The notes beneath the pieces were generated by a model. The model worked only from the letters and a program-made list of their open reading frames with translations. It did no database searches and was not told the origin of the DNA. Positions 42,578 to 56,700 of a DNA stretch of 64,000 nucleotides are shown piece after piece. Within the stretch, counting starts at the first letter, position 1; the number at the start of each line of letters is the position of its first letter. A program made the position numbers and the translations under genes. This DNA is from Puccinia triticina (Eukaryota; Basidiomycota; Pucciniomycetes; Pucciniales; Pucciniaceae). The stretch covers positions 186,001 to 250,000 of the forward strand of contig NC_070571.1 of assembly GCF_026914185.1 (NCBI RefSeq). The letters are read 5' to 3'.

Positions 42578-45500
42578 GATGTACGATTATCATTCCAATT
42601 GGTCCCAGAAGGAATGGAAGTACTGGTTCACTCCCGTTTTCCCTACATAGTTCTAGAGAAATTAAAAAAGAAATATTCCAAAAACTTAGAGACTCTGGAA
42701 AAACTTTTGCAATCTAGTATAAGCATAGAAATGATGCTATGAAGTCACTCCATCAATGTCTCCATCAAAATGTTGTGCTTTGAGCCTGCAGGTGTTCCAA
42801 GAAGAAAAATGATCATGCCTTCACTTGGAGATATAGCCTATTACACTTATGCTATGACGGGCAATAGGCATGATATTCTGCCACTTGTTCATCTCATTGA
42901 CAGACAACTCAATGTGACATAAAACTTGAGTAGGATTGGAAGTGCCTATGTTCAACAAAGCTTGATGAAAAGTAAGTTGAATCAAGGCAAAGTTTCATTG
43001 TCCTTTCTTGGAATTTTGAGCCTTGAGGTGTTTCCATTTTGTGACATACAAGCCAGCGGTTCATTCCTTTGGGCAAAGGTTTCCACTTCAATTGGAACAT
43101 TCTGTTAATTGTTCCAATACTAATAGATTAAGCCACCACTCACCCCCATGTCAGTATTCCTGCTTGTTAAGAAATGAAAGAGGACAGAAGGGGTACATGA
43201 GAATGATCAGCTTGGATGATGATATCTTCAAGTTCAATTGTGCGTAGAATAATTCAGAACACCTTGAAAATCCTTGAGGCTTAGACTGTCAGGCAGATCA
43301 AATTATGTTTGAATCAGAAGCCATTCAGCTCATGGAGTAGCAAATTCTAGCCAGACAGATTCACAAATTGACCAGCTTTATCAGCCAATAGTATAGGTAG
43401 TTCCCCAAGATATTACAAAGTCAACCATAATTCCTACTGTATTCATTTACAAAATACAAAAACTGTGATGCTATTCTTTGACAAAGCTTGTCAGCCTTAG
43501 AGATACACCAAGTATCCAAAAGACTATAATAGCTTAGTAAATGATGATAATTAGTGAATTATTATTGCAGAATCAGATTCCTCATCATAAATTAGGGGGG
43601 TCACCCACTCAAAGTAACCCCTTATTCCTATTCCTTCATGTACTAAATGTATAATTAAGAATTGGCCCCAGAAAACGCCCAAAAAAGGTGTTACATCAAA
43701 AAATTAGTAAAACAAACAAAGTACATAAAATTAAACTACTGTACATTAAAGAGTAATATTACTTGTGTAAAAATACCCCGTGAAAACATTATGTAGACTT
43801 CTACTGAAGCTCTTTCACATGACAATTGGTTATAAATATGTTATGTGACAGAGTCAGGGAAATTAGTCTATTATAATACAAATAAATTTCCCACAGCCAA
43901 GCCTTGTTCACGTCTACACCCCAGGATACTCCCATAGGGAGAAAAGGACTTAGTGATTGCACCCACTAAATTCCCCTCTATAAATAGGGGCCTATTTGGC
44001 CCTCAGGAAAAGATCCCCCAGACCATTCACCACCCAGATACTGTAAGTTTGCCGTGAATATTCCCCTCTTCTACCACTGTAGCCCCTTTTCCTTTTAAAA
44101 CCACCCTTTGCATGTAAAATCCACTGGATTAAATCCTTTAAATTATCAGAAATCCCTTATTAGCATATTTAAAGCCTTATCCTTATAAGTAGTTGCTGTA
44201 AGACCTCTGCCTCTGTCAAGCAGCCAATCAGTTTAAGCGCTTACCACCTACTTTTACGCCAAATTAATTCCCTGTAATTAATAATTACATAATTAATCCT
44301 TCCTCTGTTACAGAGTGTTTAAACCCTTGTAGTGGCCATATTTGCCACGTAACAAGCTTGGTAATTTATATTACCAGTGTTTACATCAGCACAGTTTTAG
44401 TGCTAGGGCCCAAAACCCTTATTTTGACGGGTTTTTTGCCCTAAGCTTCATAAACGGAGCTGTCAAAGCTCATTCAATGCTGGTTTTTAGAGATCAGCCA
44501 CAATACAATTGGCTTGCAATAACTAGCGCTAAATTATAGCATCATCAAGGAGGCCTGGGAGATTCAAGGCAAGTGCTGGAAAACATGCGGGTGCAACAAC
44601 TTTCTTGTAGGGGGCTTTTGGCCATTAGGTACAAAATACATTCAAGTGGCGCAACTTCTCAGCGTTGATTTCCACCGTCATGGGTGGTCATGTCACCCCA
44701 GCCCCACTTCAGTTGGGGCTTTTCTCCAGGATGTTCATGAAGAACCAATAATTTGGGTTCTTCATTGCCGTGTTCATGCGGGTTGCCTTGGAAGTCGACA
44801 ATGTAGGCTTAAGGGACCGAAATTAATCATTAAGCGTGACTTGCATTGTGAGCATGTATACGGAAAACGACTCACCGCAGCCGCACTCTGAACATCTTTG
44901 GGGTCGGGAAGATGACACCTTCATGTACAAGGTGTAATGCGAGTCCACTGGAAAACCAGTGCAGCCGACGATATGAGTTTGTTGCTAGGATTCAGTAGGG
45001 TGATTGGATCAATCATTTCAACAAAGCAAACTTGAAGAAATATGATTGTTGGGGAAGTACGAGTGAAAAAACCTTGACTGGGCTTTTGAGGGTACCCATG
45101 TGATTGACAGCAAGAGGTTTGTGATGGAAAGGATCATGACCTTCCATGCGGGAAAGGATTTTGTATTTTTTGATCCCAGTAGATTGCTCCAGGTTGGTTG
45201 GGAAAGTTCCGGCCTTAGCACCCATTCCTTGGATTATTGGCGGACAAGAAACTGGAAGCGACAAAAATCGGGTGAGTGGATTTGGTATCTAAATCTCAAT
45301 GAAGCGTGGAAGTTGATGACTTGCCGCCATTGCCCTGTGAGACACAAGACACACTGAGGAATCTTGTATTACTTCTAAAGGACGCAGGGAGTAGTTTTCT
45401 TTTGGAGATTGTGGCCAATTAACGGGTTACGGATGGAAGGAGCATATTCAGCAAGCTTAACAAAGCCCGCAAGCAACGCAAGTCGTGCATGTAGGTGCAA

Positions 45501-46238
45501 GCAGGGCTTATGACCAAAAGGAAAGAGTTTGCATGAGGCGATCTCAAAAATAACTGTGAAGATTCTTGGTTTCCAGCTCACACCTCACCCTTATATGTAC
45601 TTTGGTTCTTACTCTACGCCAGCCAAGCGCTGGCATCTCGGCTATCTTTTTGTCTGCTCAGCTTCTCTCTAACCATTTTTGTATTTTTTCTATCTTTTTT
45701 TGAAATCAAAAACTTCTTCAAGTCTTGTAGGCCCTTTACCATTTTTTTGCTTTTTGCATTTAGGGTTTTGGCAGGAAGTTGAGCTAGCTGGCCACTGCCA
45801 ACCAGCTGAAAAACCAAAATACAAAGTTTGGAAAGCTCAATTGGGAATGATGGAGAGGGAGTGGATAAATTTTGAGTTGGCAGAATTCACAAGACTATAC
45901 TCAAGAACCACTGGCCAGGAGGAAAAATGAACTTGGTTCAAACTGTGAGCGCTGTGGTGGAATAACATCCTTCACCACCAAAAATGGTTAATGCTCTCAC
46001 ACCAACATGTGCCAATAATTCATAAGTCCCCTCCACACCGGAGAGATCACAAGTGCTCACATCTCTCCCCGGCCAAGCCGCAGTGGGGACAGGGCTTAGT
46101 TGAGTTCGCATATTGAGTGATCTGAAAGAGTTGATGATGTCTTCTCGGCTGATTGGCAGGGATTGGTTGGACGGTGTACGGGGAGCACCAAGCTGCAAAA
46201 GTTTCCAAGTGAAATCACGGACTTGGACCTGACTTAAC
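42578..46238. other. Long stretch without an assignable gene
   Basis: AT-rich at 43500-44330, then more balanced. Frames at 44646-44891, 45100-45357 and 45679-45930 (+) are 80-86 codons with no motif I recognise; 44.5-45.4 kb could hold remnants of a decayed gene or transposon. No paired inverted ends were found. Confidence 0.45.
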
Positions 46239-46308
46239 TAAGCCTCCCGGGACTGGGGGTGCGGAGCACCCCGATGCAAAGCATCTCCCATTCCCAATGG
46301 GAGGCTTA
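46239..46308 (+). repeat. 70-nt multi-hairpin unit, copy 3
   Basis: Outer stem TAAGCCTCCC/GGGAGGCTTA (10 bp, perfect) encloses two perfect hairpins, GGGGTGC-GGA-GCACCCC and GATGC-AAA-GCATC. The 5' flank reads GGACCTGACTTAAC, close to that of copy 1. This is the best-preserved fold of the four. Confidence 0.7.
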
Positions 46309-46812
46309 TGAATTATCGGCTTTTTTCCGCGTGAGAGCTTCAGGAAATTTGTGGCTTTTGGCCAACTTTTTGAATCAAATTTACATTACACAGCGCGCAC
46401 TCATTGTGAGTCAGCGAGCTGAAGTACATGGGATAGCTGAGCATCTCAGCTTCAATGTAGTGTCACTTTTGTGATATCTACACTTGAAGGAGAGTGTTGC
46501 CCTTGCTCAGCAGTCAAGGTGGATGGATGATGGAGTTCTGTATTTAAATTGAGTCCAAATGGATCTTCTCGGAATTTGCATACACACTTCTGGCTGAACA
46601 CAAAAAAATCACAATCTTCAAAGGGGGATGGAAGGAGTTTGTGAAGGGGGAAAAAGTGTTGATTGACACCAAAAGAAAGAGGAAAATCAGGCCTTTAATC
46701 TGGCACCACAGGCAATAGGAATACACAAGGAGAAGACCCCTGAAAGGGGAGCGGGAAAAAACTCCCACCAAAACACTGAAAGCTCTCAAGCCAAATTCTT
46801 GGCTTTACCTGC
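46309..46812. other. Intergenic, nothing recognised
   Basis: Short frames only; no motif, repeat pairing or RNA fold was identified. Confidence 0.5.
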
Positions 46813-46883
46813 AAGTCCCTCCTTCGGAGGTTGCGCTTTGCGCCAGCCCAGGCTGTACCACGGCCCTCTGAAGCGAGGGACTT
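46813..46883 (-). repeat. 70-nt multi-hairpin unit, copy 4 (reverse orientation)
   Basis: Outer stem AAGTCCCTC/GAGGGACTT encloses CCTCC-TTC-GGAGG, GCGC-TTT-GCGC and AGCC-CA-GGCT hairpins. The complement of the right flank reads AAGTCTGACTTATCAC, matching the other copies' flank. Confidence 0.68.
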
Positions 46884-47747
46884 GTGATAAGTCAGACTTG
46901 GACAGTGACAGGTCTGTGACAGACCAGGAGGACCGCCATAACCCCTCTCTGGAACTCCCAACACCCCTTCCATTGACACGAGGCCAGCCAAGCAGTGTTT
47001 TTCCCTGAAAGTTAAACCACATCACTGCATTCTCTGGTGTTCCTCTTTAGAAGAAATTTTCTGTTTCACTCCAGTACGACATCGGGCGCAAAGCCAATTG
47101 CAAGAAATTCCTCCCTTGGAAGTAGAGGGGCAAGAAAAGGAAAACTTGATGCAAAATTGGCCTGAAAATATGTTTCTATTGCGTCAATCAGTTCCAACTT
47201 GTTTGCAAGCAGATTCGAGAGATGAGTAAAGTTAGGTTCAATCAACGCAAATTTCCGGGTGAGGGAGACGGTATAGTCAGGGAACGGTTTGGCCAGATGG
47301 ATCCATTTTGTGGACTTGGATCCATACTAGTGGGTGTGGTCCTCATGGTTGATGGATCCTTATGAAGAACACTGTTATAATTAGTATGATGTTTTTGTTA
47401 CTTTGTCATCAAAAGCTTGGCTGCTTGCTCCACGCGGCCGGGCAACAGTACAACATTTTAAGTTCGAACGACTGGAGACCAGCTCCCTTACGGCGTTCAA
47501 GTCTGAGGGTGCCATTGGTATGTAAGCTAAACATGTGTTGGCTTTGGAGATATTGTACACTTCTGGTTGACATCTTTTTTTGGTGATCTAGACTCGACAT
47601 TCAGGCCTTCTCCCGATCGACCAACATCTGTTTCCCGGGTCGAGATTGGAGAACCATCACTAGGCCAAGGAAAGGAGAAGCAAACGATCGATTCTTCACC
47701 CTTGGAAAAAGTCTCGAGTCCCTCTACTGTCAGCTCCGCGAGATTCA
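46884..47747 (+). promoter_or_regulatory. Upstream region of TEL1
   Basis: Presumed promoter and leader. A TTG-initiated open stretch (47567-47750) overlaps the real start in another frame and is not part of the protein: its splice to exon 2 would create a stop. GGATCCAT words repeat near 47298-47370. Confidence 0.45.
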
Positions 47748-50700
47748 ATGGCCCCACATGTAAGTTGAATAGTTGTCCCCAAAGGGTTAAGTCTTGGTCT
47801 GATTGATTCGCTCAACACGGTAAACTCCCACTTATCCCACAGAACACGCGTATTTCACCTTTGGATGAGGCCTTGTCCCTCCTGGCATCGTCCACAGTAA
47901 CCGATCGAAATAAAGGAATCGAACAAATCTCCGACTTGCTTGCAAACCCTTCTAATCTAAAGTCGATGAAAGAATCCCGCTGGGCCGAAATATTTCATCA
48001 TCTCTTCTCGGCTGCTGACACGGAGAAATCAGCAATGTTGAAACCATCAAACGCTCGAAAAGGCTCGGTCGCCAGGGCATCAAACCTGAATCGACTTCGA
48101 GCAGCGCTGGCTTTAATTCGCAAGTGTGTTGCACACTTTGTCTCGCAATTCAAGCACAAGGTTATGAAGTTGGTCATCAATCGCACGATGGAATTGATCG
48201 TCATTACCTCCAACCGAACCTTAATGGACGCTATTGTCCCTGATTGTATTCGGATCTTGCGAGACTTCCTGTCATACCGCCCTCATCTAGAGCACCTGGA
48301 CCATGGGCTTTCTGCTGAAATTCTCGCGATCTGCTTTGCATCAATCTTGGATCGAAAACTCCCCGAATCTTTCAGGATTCTTGACAACGAATCATTTGCT
48401 GTTGAACCAACTTGGATACGGTCCACTGCGACAGATCGCTCACAAGCAGCAAGCCAAAGAATGATCGATTCCGCTCAACTGTTATCGATCGTCCTTCCCG
48501 CTTCCTCATCAGTTTGTTTGGAGTGCTCTAAATCCCTGCTGTTCGACTTTCGTCAGGTGTTAGAGAATTTTCCGCGCGAGACATCTGCCCATTTCCATCT
48601 GACATCTGCACTGCACCTGTTGCTCCGTGAACTCGAACTAAACAAGGGCAGAGACCTGAGTAGATCGGCGATCAGCTTGGGCAATTATTTGATCTCCTTA
48701 TGGCCAAGCAAGAACATTGCCTTAAAAGAGCAAATTGTTCTCTGCTTGACGTACCTGCTTCCTTTTGTAATTCGTGAAGCTCAACTCAATCTGAAAAATT
48801 CTGAATCCCAAGCGTCGCCAAACGCGGAAGACGTGGTCAAGAAGGTCTCACATGTGATATCGAACGATGCCGAGCTCCACGCTAAAAGTTCGTCAATATC
48901 GCTAGGTACTCTCCGATTGGTTGTCCCTCCCACAGGGCTCGATTCATCTCTCTTTGGCACTAAGGGCTTCAGTCGCACCCATTGTGATGGGGTCGATATG
49001 GCGACAGAGAGGACTCAGGCCATCACTTGGGGAGCGTTACGACTAGGTGCATCTGCTCTGAATCACCTGACCCATTCGACTAACCAGCCTTCCACTCGGG
49101 CACTAGAGATTTCCTCGAAACGGCGCAAGGTGAATAAACTCTCAAAGCTTTCTTTAGATTCGGCAGTGACCAAATTTTTTTGATAGGTCGAGAGTGAGCT
49201 AGAAATCTTTCTTCAAGACATGCAACCTGGATCGCCATCCGCTTTCATTGTTCACCGCATTCAGTTCTTAACGATCACTGTTGACCTACATTGGAAAAAC
49301 CTTGACTATCAATCCCGATGCAAAATCACTCAAAGTGTACTCGAGTTACTCCCCTCTGATGATCCGATGGTAATGAACTGGGCCTTTATTTTCTTCGGTA
49401 GCATGGCTCATTGCGTGAGAACCTTTTTTTATACACTCTGCCAGAAGTTCGCATTTACCCCTAGATAATGTGCTGACATTTGCTAATTGGTTGGAAGATC
49501 GTCCTTCCAGGGAGCCTTTCATCTTCCCATCGAGAAACGCTGCTCGCTGATTCATCGGTACCGAACACTAAGGACTGGGAGCAGATATGGTCCTATGCGA
49601 TTCACCGTACCTCAAACCCACTCTGTACTCGCGCAGCCAGCTACGCAGCCTTTTGCATTTTAATAACCAATCGAATTCCCGTTCACGCCACTTACCACGC
49701 TATCCACGGGTTTTTGCGGGACTTAGATGTACAGGGGCCACCTTTCCCGTGTGATTCTGTGTGCGTTCTCATATCGGAGTGTCTTGCTTTGGCCTCAGAA
49801 AATCTGCAATTGTCAGCCTATGGATTGGAAGAAAACGTTCTGAGGTGGCTTAATAAAGCGTGGCCGGAAGTTGACCGTTCTGTGGCTACTTGGAATTCTC
49901 TGGGCGGCTCCCATCAGCGAAATAGACGACTTTTACCGGAAGGTTTTGACTCCCAAGCCGCTTTCCAATTGCTGGTTTCAATAACAAAACTCCCTGAAGT
50001 CACGCTGTCCACTCCAATGGAAGTACCACCTGATTGTGCAACAACCGATGCATTCACCTATATCAAAGCCACCCAATCTACCAGGTCCTCGATCTTTCCT
50101 TGCTCTCAGTATCATATACCTGAGCTTGATGCGAAGGCTTATCCCCGAACGAGCAATGTCCGCACAAGCCCTCCGGCGGATGACTCATCTTACCCCCACT
50201 TCAAACCCGAAATATCTGCTATATTACGCCGATCTATGGAAAATCTATCACAAGAATTTGAGGGCGGACAGAGGAACATCGAGAAAATTATCTCTGCTGT
50301 GCCATGTTCTCATCTCCAAATGATCATCAAGATGCTAATCGTTGCGGTATTATTCGAAGCCTCATGTCAAGCCTCGGACAGCGCATTTCATCCGGAAAGT
50401 GTAAAATCCATTGTCTCTGTCTTCGATGCGACCGTTCGACTGGTTGGATCGTCCAAGTGGTCACCCCCCGAACGTGCGCGACTTTTGACTTGCTTCGAAC
50501 CAATCATCTTGCCTTCAGTCGACAGGAGTGCGACCATCCCATTTGATGGCTTGGCGCAACCAGGAGCGGCATCTGGTATCGCATTGAAGCACCGCTCAAA
50601 TTTGGAACTCGGAAAATCCAATTCGGATGGCAGACTTCTTGTGGGCAGCGTTCCATCACAGCTTCATTATGAAATTGCTCCATCTCAGGTTTGGTCTGCT

Positions 50701-53700
50701 AGTCTAGTCATGCGGCCGCAGCTCGAGGCACTCTCGAAGATGTGCGAAAGGCTTTTACAATCCGTATCTTCAATGACTACGTCTACTACACCTGGGAATG
50801 CAACCGAAACCCATCTTGTACATACTCAAGCCACGGGAACAACAATCGACTTTGAAGAAGAAGATGAAGACGTCGTAGTTGGTGATAGCCTACCAACGCA
50901 TGGAGGATCAACGGCTGATAATTCTGATGGTTCCATGAAAAGAAACTTTCGTACCGGTCTGGGGAGCATTTGGACTGAGCGGGCTACCTTGGTCGTGACC
51001 AGTGTTTGTGTACGAACTATAATCACTTGCGCGAGGAGCTTAAGTCATCCCCCTAAATCCGTCTGCCCCCTGCCACTACTTTCGACGATGTCAGATTGCG
51101 TGGGCTTTGAAATGGTCTATGTGGGGTCTCCCGTAGTTGAATGTATCCTTGGCGGATGGATTACTCTCGCGGCAGATGAAGCCGACCAGCTCCTTCAACA
51201 TATTGGGGATACCTACTTATCTACCTACGCGTATTCTCAAAATATCGGCATGCGCAAATTTTCTCTGCGAGTCGTTCAAGCTACTCTGCCTCATTGGCAA
51301 GATGCGGCTGAGGACATCCAGAAAGATGTCGAGGTAACAGCTCATCAATTGTTGGAATATATGAATTCGCAAATGCTTCAAGGAAAACTAAGGTCTTGGG
51401 AGGTGCAGTGCGAGTTGAGTTGTTTGCTTGATGCCTGTACTCAATCAAACCTTCCTCAGACGAGCTGGGCGCCCTTCACAATTGAGGGAGATCAAGATGT
51501 AGTCTCGTCTCGACCATCTGACCTCATGCTCCGGTTTTTGGAAGACCAAGACTACCGGGTACGATACCGAGCCGCGCTTTTTGTGTCTCGCCCGTTCGAG
51601 TTGGCGCATTCAGCAAATGTATATCCCGTGGAATACTGGCGACAAGTGGTTCAGCATCTCGATCTATGCCTAACATCCGGCCAACTGGAGCTTTTATTGA
51701 CCGCGACTTTATCTATGGTCAACATTTTCGTAGTCAATGAAGAAATTCGACCTCGGGTCTATGACCAACTCTTACAGCTACTCCGCGATCCGCCAACTTG
51801 TCCTGACAAAGCTCTCCATTATCAATTGGGATACGGGCTTCTCGGGCGTGCTTCCTGTCAGTTGGGCTTTACCTCGACCATAGACCTCTATAAGTTCTAC
51901 GCGGCGCATATTGTTCGAGTGCAACTGGAGAAGCAAGAGTCGCCCCTCATGTGTACTGAACATTGTGTTGGCTATCGACTAAAACGCCACGAGAGTGAAG
52001 AGTTAGTTTATGGCCATTTTTTGGCAGTTGGCCCCTTTCTCTACATAGATGATCAGGAGTCTTTCAAGAAATGTGCCGACGCCGCTACTTTGAAGGAGGA
52101 CGATGCTCTTCGCCTATGCTCGCCTGCTATAGCCGCGGAACTACTTGCTCGCGCTTGTACGCAAATCGCCTCCATGGATTGTACACCCAACGGCATCGAT
52201 GAAATAGTTGAACCGACGCTCAAGATTATGGGTAAAAAGTTGAAACTTCAGCGAGGCATAATGCAGACGGAGAGTGAGCGGGTGATTGTCCATTTAATGC
52301 GTTTAGTGCATGTTTCGCCTGAAGACCTAGATATGATTTCAAGCCGCTTGATTCAAGACACTGCACAACGTAACGTCTTTGAAGTCCTTAACTCCAGTTT
52401 GCGCGAAAAAACAGTTTGTGAACCTGCCTTGCCCTTTTACCCGATCTTGCACATCGCACAAGGTATCAAGTGGCTTGGAGACCGCCACTCACTTTTCACT
52501 AAACCTGCCTTGGTATACAACGTCCTTTGTCAGACCTTTGCTTCGTTGGCCTGCTGCCATTTCACAAATGATCGCCTGAGAATTCTTCATTCCCTGAGCA
52601 TCTATGTGTCGCTGTCTCACTGTACAATCTCTTGCTCTCTGCCGATTCTTAGCCTGATCATCCAAGCTTTGACCCCGCTTATATCTAATGACGACATTTT
52701 TCAATCCGTGTGTAAATTCGCCCAATGGACTATTTTGAAGGCTCTCCAGCCCTCTAACGCGAACCTCAAGGGACATGCTTCAATGGGTCCCCTGATCATC
52801 TCTGTCGCCGATTCAATGAAACAGTTGGCCGATTCAACCTCCTCACTCCCATCAGACATCATCTGCGCGACTGAGTTCAATTCATGGCTGTTGGCGCATG
52901 TCACAAACACGAGAAAATTGGGCACAACGGAATACCAAAAGCTTTGTCATAGTCTTTTATTCCATTGGCCAGAAAGTCATGAAATACAAGTTGAAGACGG
53001 CGCAATCAAATCAGTGCTCGGCAGCTCTACTGGCCTGGAATTTAAATTGATCCATCACCTACACGCCCGAAACTTCCCAGAAAGTACAACTGAAACCGGA
53101 AATATCCTATACAGCTTACTAGCATCTGCTCAAAACTTGAAGACCGAAATCAAAATTGAAGATTGCCAGGCCTACTTGAAGTTGCTGTACCAAAACTCGG
53201 GTGTTTTGATATCACCTCGACTAGGAGAGTCAACGCATAACAAATCAAATGCTAGTTTGGAAGAACGGTCTTTGGATTCAGAACCTGAAATCATCTCCCA
53301 AATATATGCTCTTGTTGTATCACATCTTCAGACATACGATTTTCAGCTACTTTGTTCTCTGACGAATTTCTTACGAAGAGCATCTATTCTCGAGGTTCTA
53401 CCGCACTTTACTGGAAGCAGATTCTCACTGGCGCCTCTGTTGATTGAAAAAGCCAGGCTGACTTGTCACCACTCTGAATATCTGGAATATCCGGTTCACC
53501 GAGTCTCTAAGCCTAGACATGTTCCAGATTTTACCTCCCTGGTCCAATTAGCTGACTCGCCGCATCACTGGACACTTGGCTTTCTAAATCTCCTGATCGC
53601 TTCCCGAGCCCAAGCGCGACAGTTTTACGTCCAACTCATCCCTTTGATTGAAATGAATGACGAGCTTGCAGCTAAGTTGCTTCCACAAGTACTGCATTCT

Positions 53701-56700
53701 TGTTTACTTGAAGAGATTGACTCTGCTGAGTCTAATATGAGAAAAACGGTTTCCAGCCATATCCAGACCATACTTGCTTCCCATTCGACTCACCGAGATG
53801 TTGTTATTCGCGTTCTAGAATTGGTGATTTACTTAAGATTCCATCTAAGACCCGGGCAGAATCCTCTCGGAAACAATACATGGCTTGACATCCCATGGTT
53901 AGAGTTGGCAAAGCACGCAACTCAATGGCGAATGGCAGCTTCTGCTTTCTTGTTTATTGAGATTGCGCGCGAAGAAGGCCTTTTAATTGATGTCTCAAAA
54001 CCGCTCAATGGTGATCTTCAGTCTTTGCTCGAGCGCCTGTACAGCATTTCACCGGAGCCAGACGCATTTTACAGTTTAATACCCTCGAATCCTACAAATT
54101 TTCTGCTTCAGCGCTACCAGCACGAGCATCAGTGGGCTTCTGCTTTTGCATATCATGGCGCTCTACTCGAAGGTGCCAGCATCAAATCCCAGACATTCTG
54201 TGAAGAAATGCCATCCCTTGCCGGCTACCTCTCAGGGAATGGCTTGAACCGACTAGCTCACATGGTTCTTCACACCCACAGTCTCAGTCAGGACCCAAGC
54301 AAAACCTACGACACCGAGACCGAAAACTCATCTACATTACCTTTTGAGTTGGCGTGGCGTGCGTCTGTTTGGGATTTACCCGCGGTAAACCGACTGGGTG
54401 TTGATTCATCGACTAGAGTCTATAGCAGCTTGAAATCATGCTACAGAGACCGAGAGACGAGCGCACGAATAAACGCCACAAGCAACTGTCTATTAGGTCA
54501 ATTTAAGGAACTAATCAAGATCACTGCTGACCGTGTTCAGCCCAGCTCACAAGATATTGGGTCAGCTTTGGCATTAAGTGACATTTTGAACTGGCTGAAG
54601 GATCCTCGAAAGGATGATTTCGAGTCCCTCGTTTCTCTGCCTCCGAGTTGCCAGTAAGTACCTTCATCTAAACCCACTACATGTGCATGCCTTTAAACAG
54701 TTAACGTGTTTTTCTACGCAGGTATAATGTGCTAGAGCGAGTATCTGCCGTTCGAAGAAGCCTACTACAAATAGTAATCGAGCAAAAACAATCCGAAGTT
54801 GCTCAAGATAAAGCGAGACGTACGGCTGCTCGAGAGGCAGAATTGAAGTTGCGCATCAGGACTAGTCAGGCGGCACGTCATTCTGGAAATGTCCAAGCGG
54901 CAGTCAACATCATTGTCCCATCTTCCAACTTGACCGATAAAGAATTGGGGGACACGATTTTGCAAGCCAAGGAGGAATTTGCTCGGGTGTTATGGGCCAA
55001 AGGTGAACAAGCCCTCGCGCTCAATATAATGAAAGAAGTTCAAGCAGTGCAAAAAAAACTTCCAGATTCTGCAGTGCAACTTTGCCAGATAGTGAGTTCC
55101 GCTTCTGCCGTCAAAATCATATGCATGTTGCTTACTTCGCAATCTATCGTACATGCGCGCTTCAGGGAGAATGGATTTCAATTGCCCGGCTAAGTGCCCC
55201 CACGGAGATCGTCGATCAATATTTTGAAAAGGCCATTCAAAGTCTCGATAGCTCTCAGTATCCTGAAGCGTTGGGCGAGATTTCTTACAGCTACGCCAAA
55301 TTCGCCGATCAACAATATCATAAAATGCATGATTCCGAGGAGATGAAAAAGTTGAAGAAGTCTACTAAAAGGCTACAAGCAGAAATCAAGGGAGCTGCAA
55401 AGCTTGCTAAAGTCGATGGAGGCGCTAAAAAGGTGAAGGCACTGAAGGAAAGACTTCTTGAGGAAGACAGCGACAGACTCGACTCTCTTTCTAAACTTCA
55501 AACTCGGTACTTATCTTCATCGCTCAACATGTATTTGTCTTGTCTCTCTCATGGTGACAAAAGAGATCAGGTCATTTTCCGGTTTGTCTCGCTTTGGTTG
55601 GAACACCACTCCGATGACGCTTTGAATAAGGCTATTTTTACCCAGCTAAACTTGGTACCAACGCATAAATTTATACCAGTGGCCAATCAGTTGTCGGCAC
55701 GGTTGAGCAAGCAATCGTGCTCGGAATTTCAGAAAGCCCTGGGTCATCTGATTGTTCAACTCTCCCAAGATCATCCTTTCCATATTCTCTTTCAGATTTT
55801 ATTACTTCAGCGAGGAATAGAATCTAGTTGCCTTGATAGCCTGAATACCTCTAGATCTCGCCGGACTTCGAATATAACTTCAGCCAATACTCTCTCTCCT
55901 GCGGATCGCTCGCGTGCAGAGGCAGCCAACAGTGTGCTCAGCGAAATAGTTCGCAACGGACCCAGGCAAAAAGTTATCAAAGAACTTTTGATGGTACACA
56001 AGGCCTATAAAGAATGGGCGTCGTATCCTTTAAAGGCCGGTAAAAACCCGCCGAAGCCAGGCACCCGTGCACAAATCCCTGCACATCTTTCGGTGAACAG
56101 TCTTAAAGACCTTATTGTTCCAATTTCGACATTGCGTATACCAATTGATAAAACGCGGCGCTACATCCCGGAAAGCATGCCTTGCATCAACAGCTATGAT
56201 GCCCCATTTACGGTCGCCTCGGGTAAAAGCACACCAAAAATTACGACGTGTCGGGACTCAAATGGGATTTCTTACAAGCAACTCGTAATTAAAAACCACA
56301 ATCTCTCTTTTTGTGGTTTAGAAATTACTGAATCAATTTGATTTCAACGTGCTTAATAGTTCAAAGGAGGCGATGATACCCGACAAGATGCGATCATGGA
56401 GCAGGTATTCGAATTAGTCAACAATGTCCTCGAGCGCGACCCAGAATGTCAGAAGAGAAGGTTGAGTTTCAAGACTTATATTGTGATCCCCCTATCTCCC
56501 GATACTGGGTTGATTGAATTTGTCAAGAACACATCATCGTTGTTGGACATCCTAAAGCCGGTGCATGTCAAGTAAGCTATCATCCTTTCTTCTCGATCTT
56601 TTGTTTCTGAACTCAACGCTAAATTTGTCGTTGTTTTCTCCAGATATAACGAGCCGCCAGACTGGAGTTTGAAAAGATTGTGGGAATATGTAGCCGCCCG

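Noticed and set aside
47567..47806. 79-codon frame as TEL1 exon 1
   Set aside because: It lacks an ATG, and splicing at GTAAGT into exon 2 gives an immediate TAA; the ATG at 47748 in another frame joins cleanly.
55092..55165. Read-through of the exon 5 frame to 55193 as the end of a separate protein
   Set aside because: A GTGAGT donor and TTCAG acceptor join LCQI to GEWISIARL in frame, matching FAT-domain helices; the read-through stops soon after.
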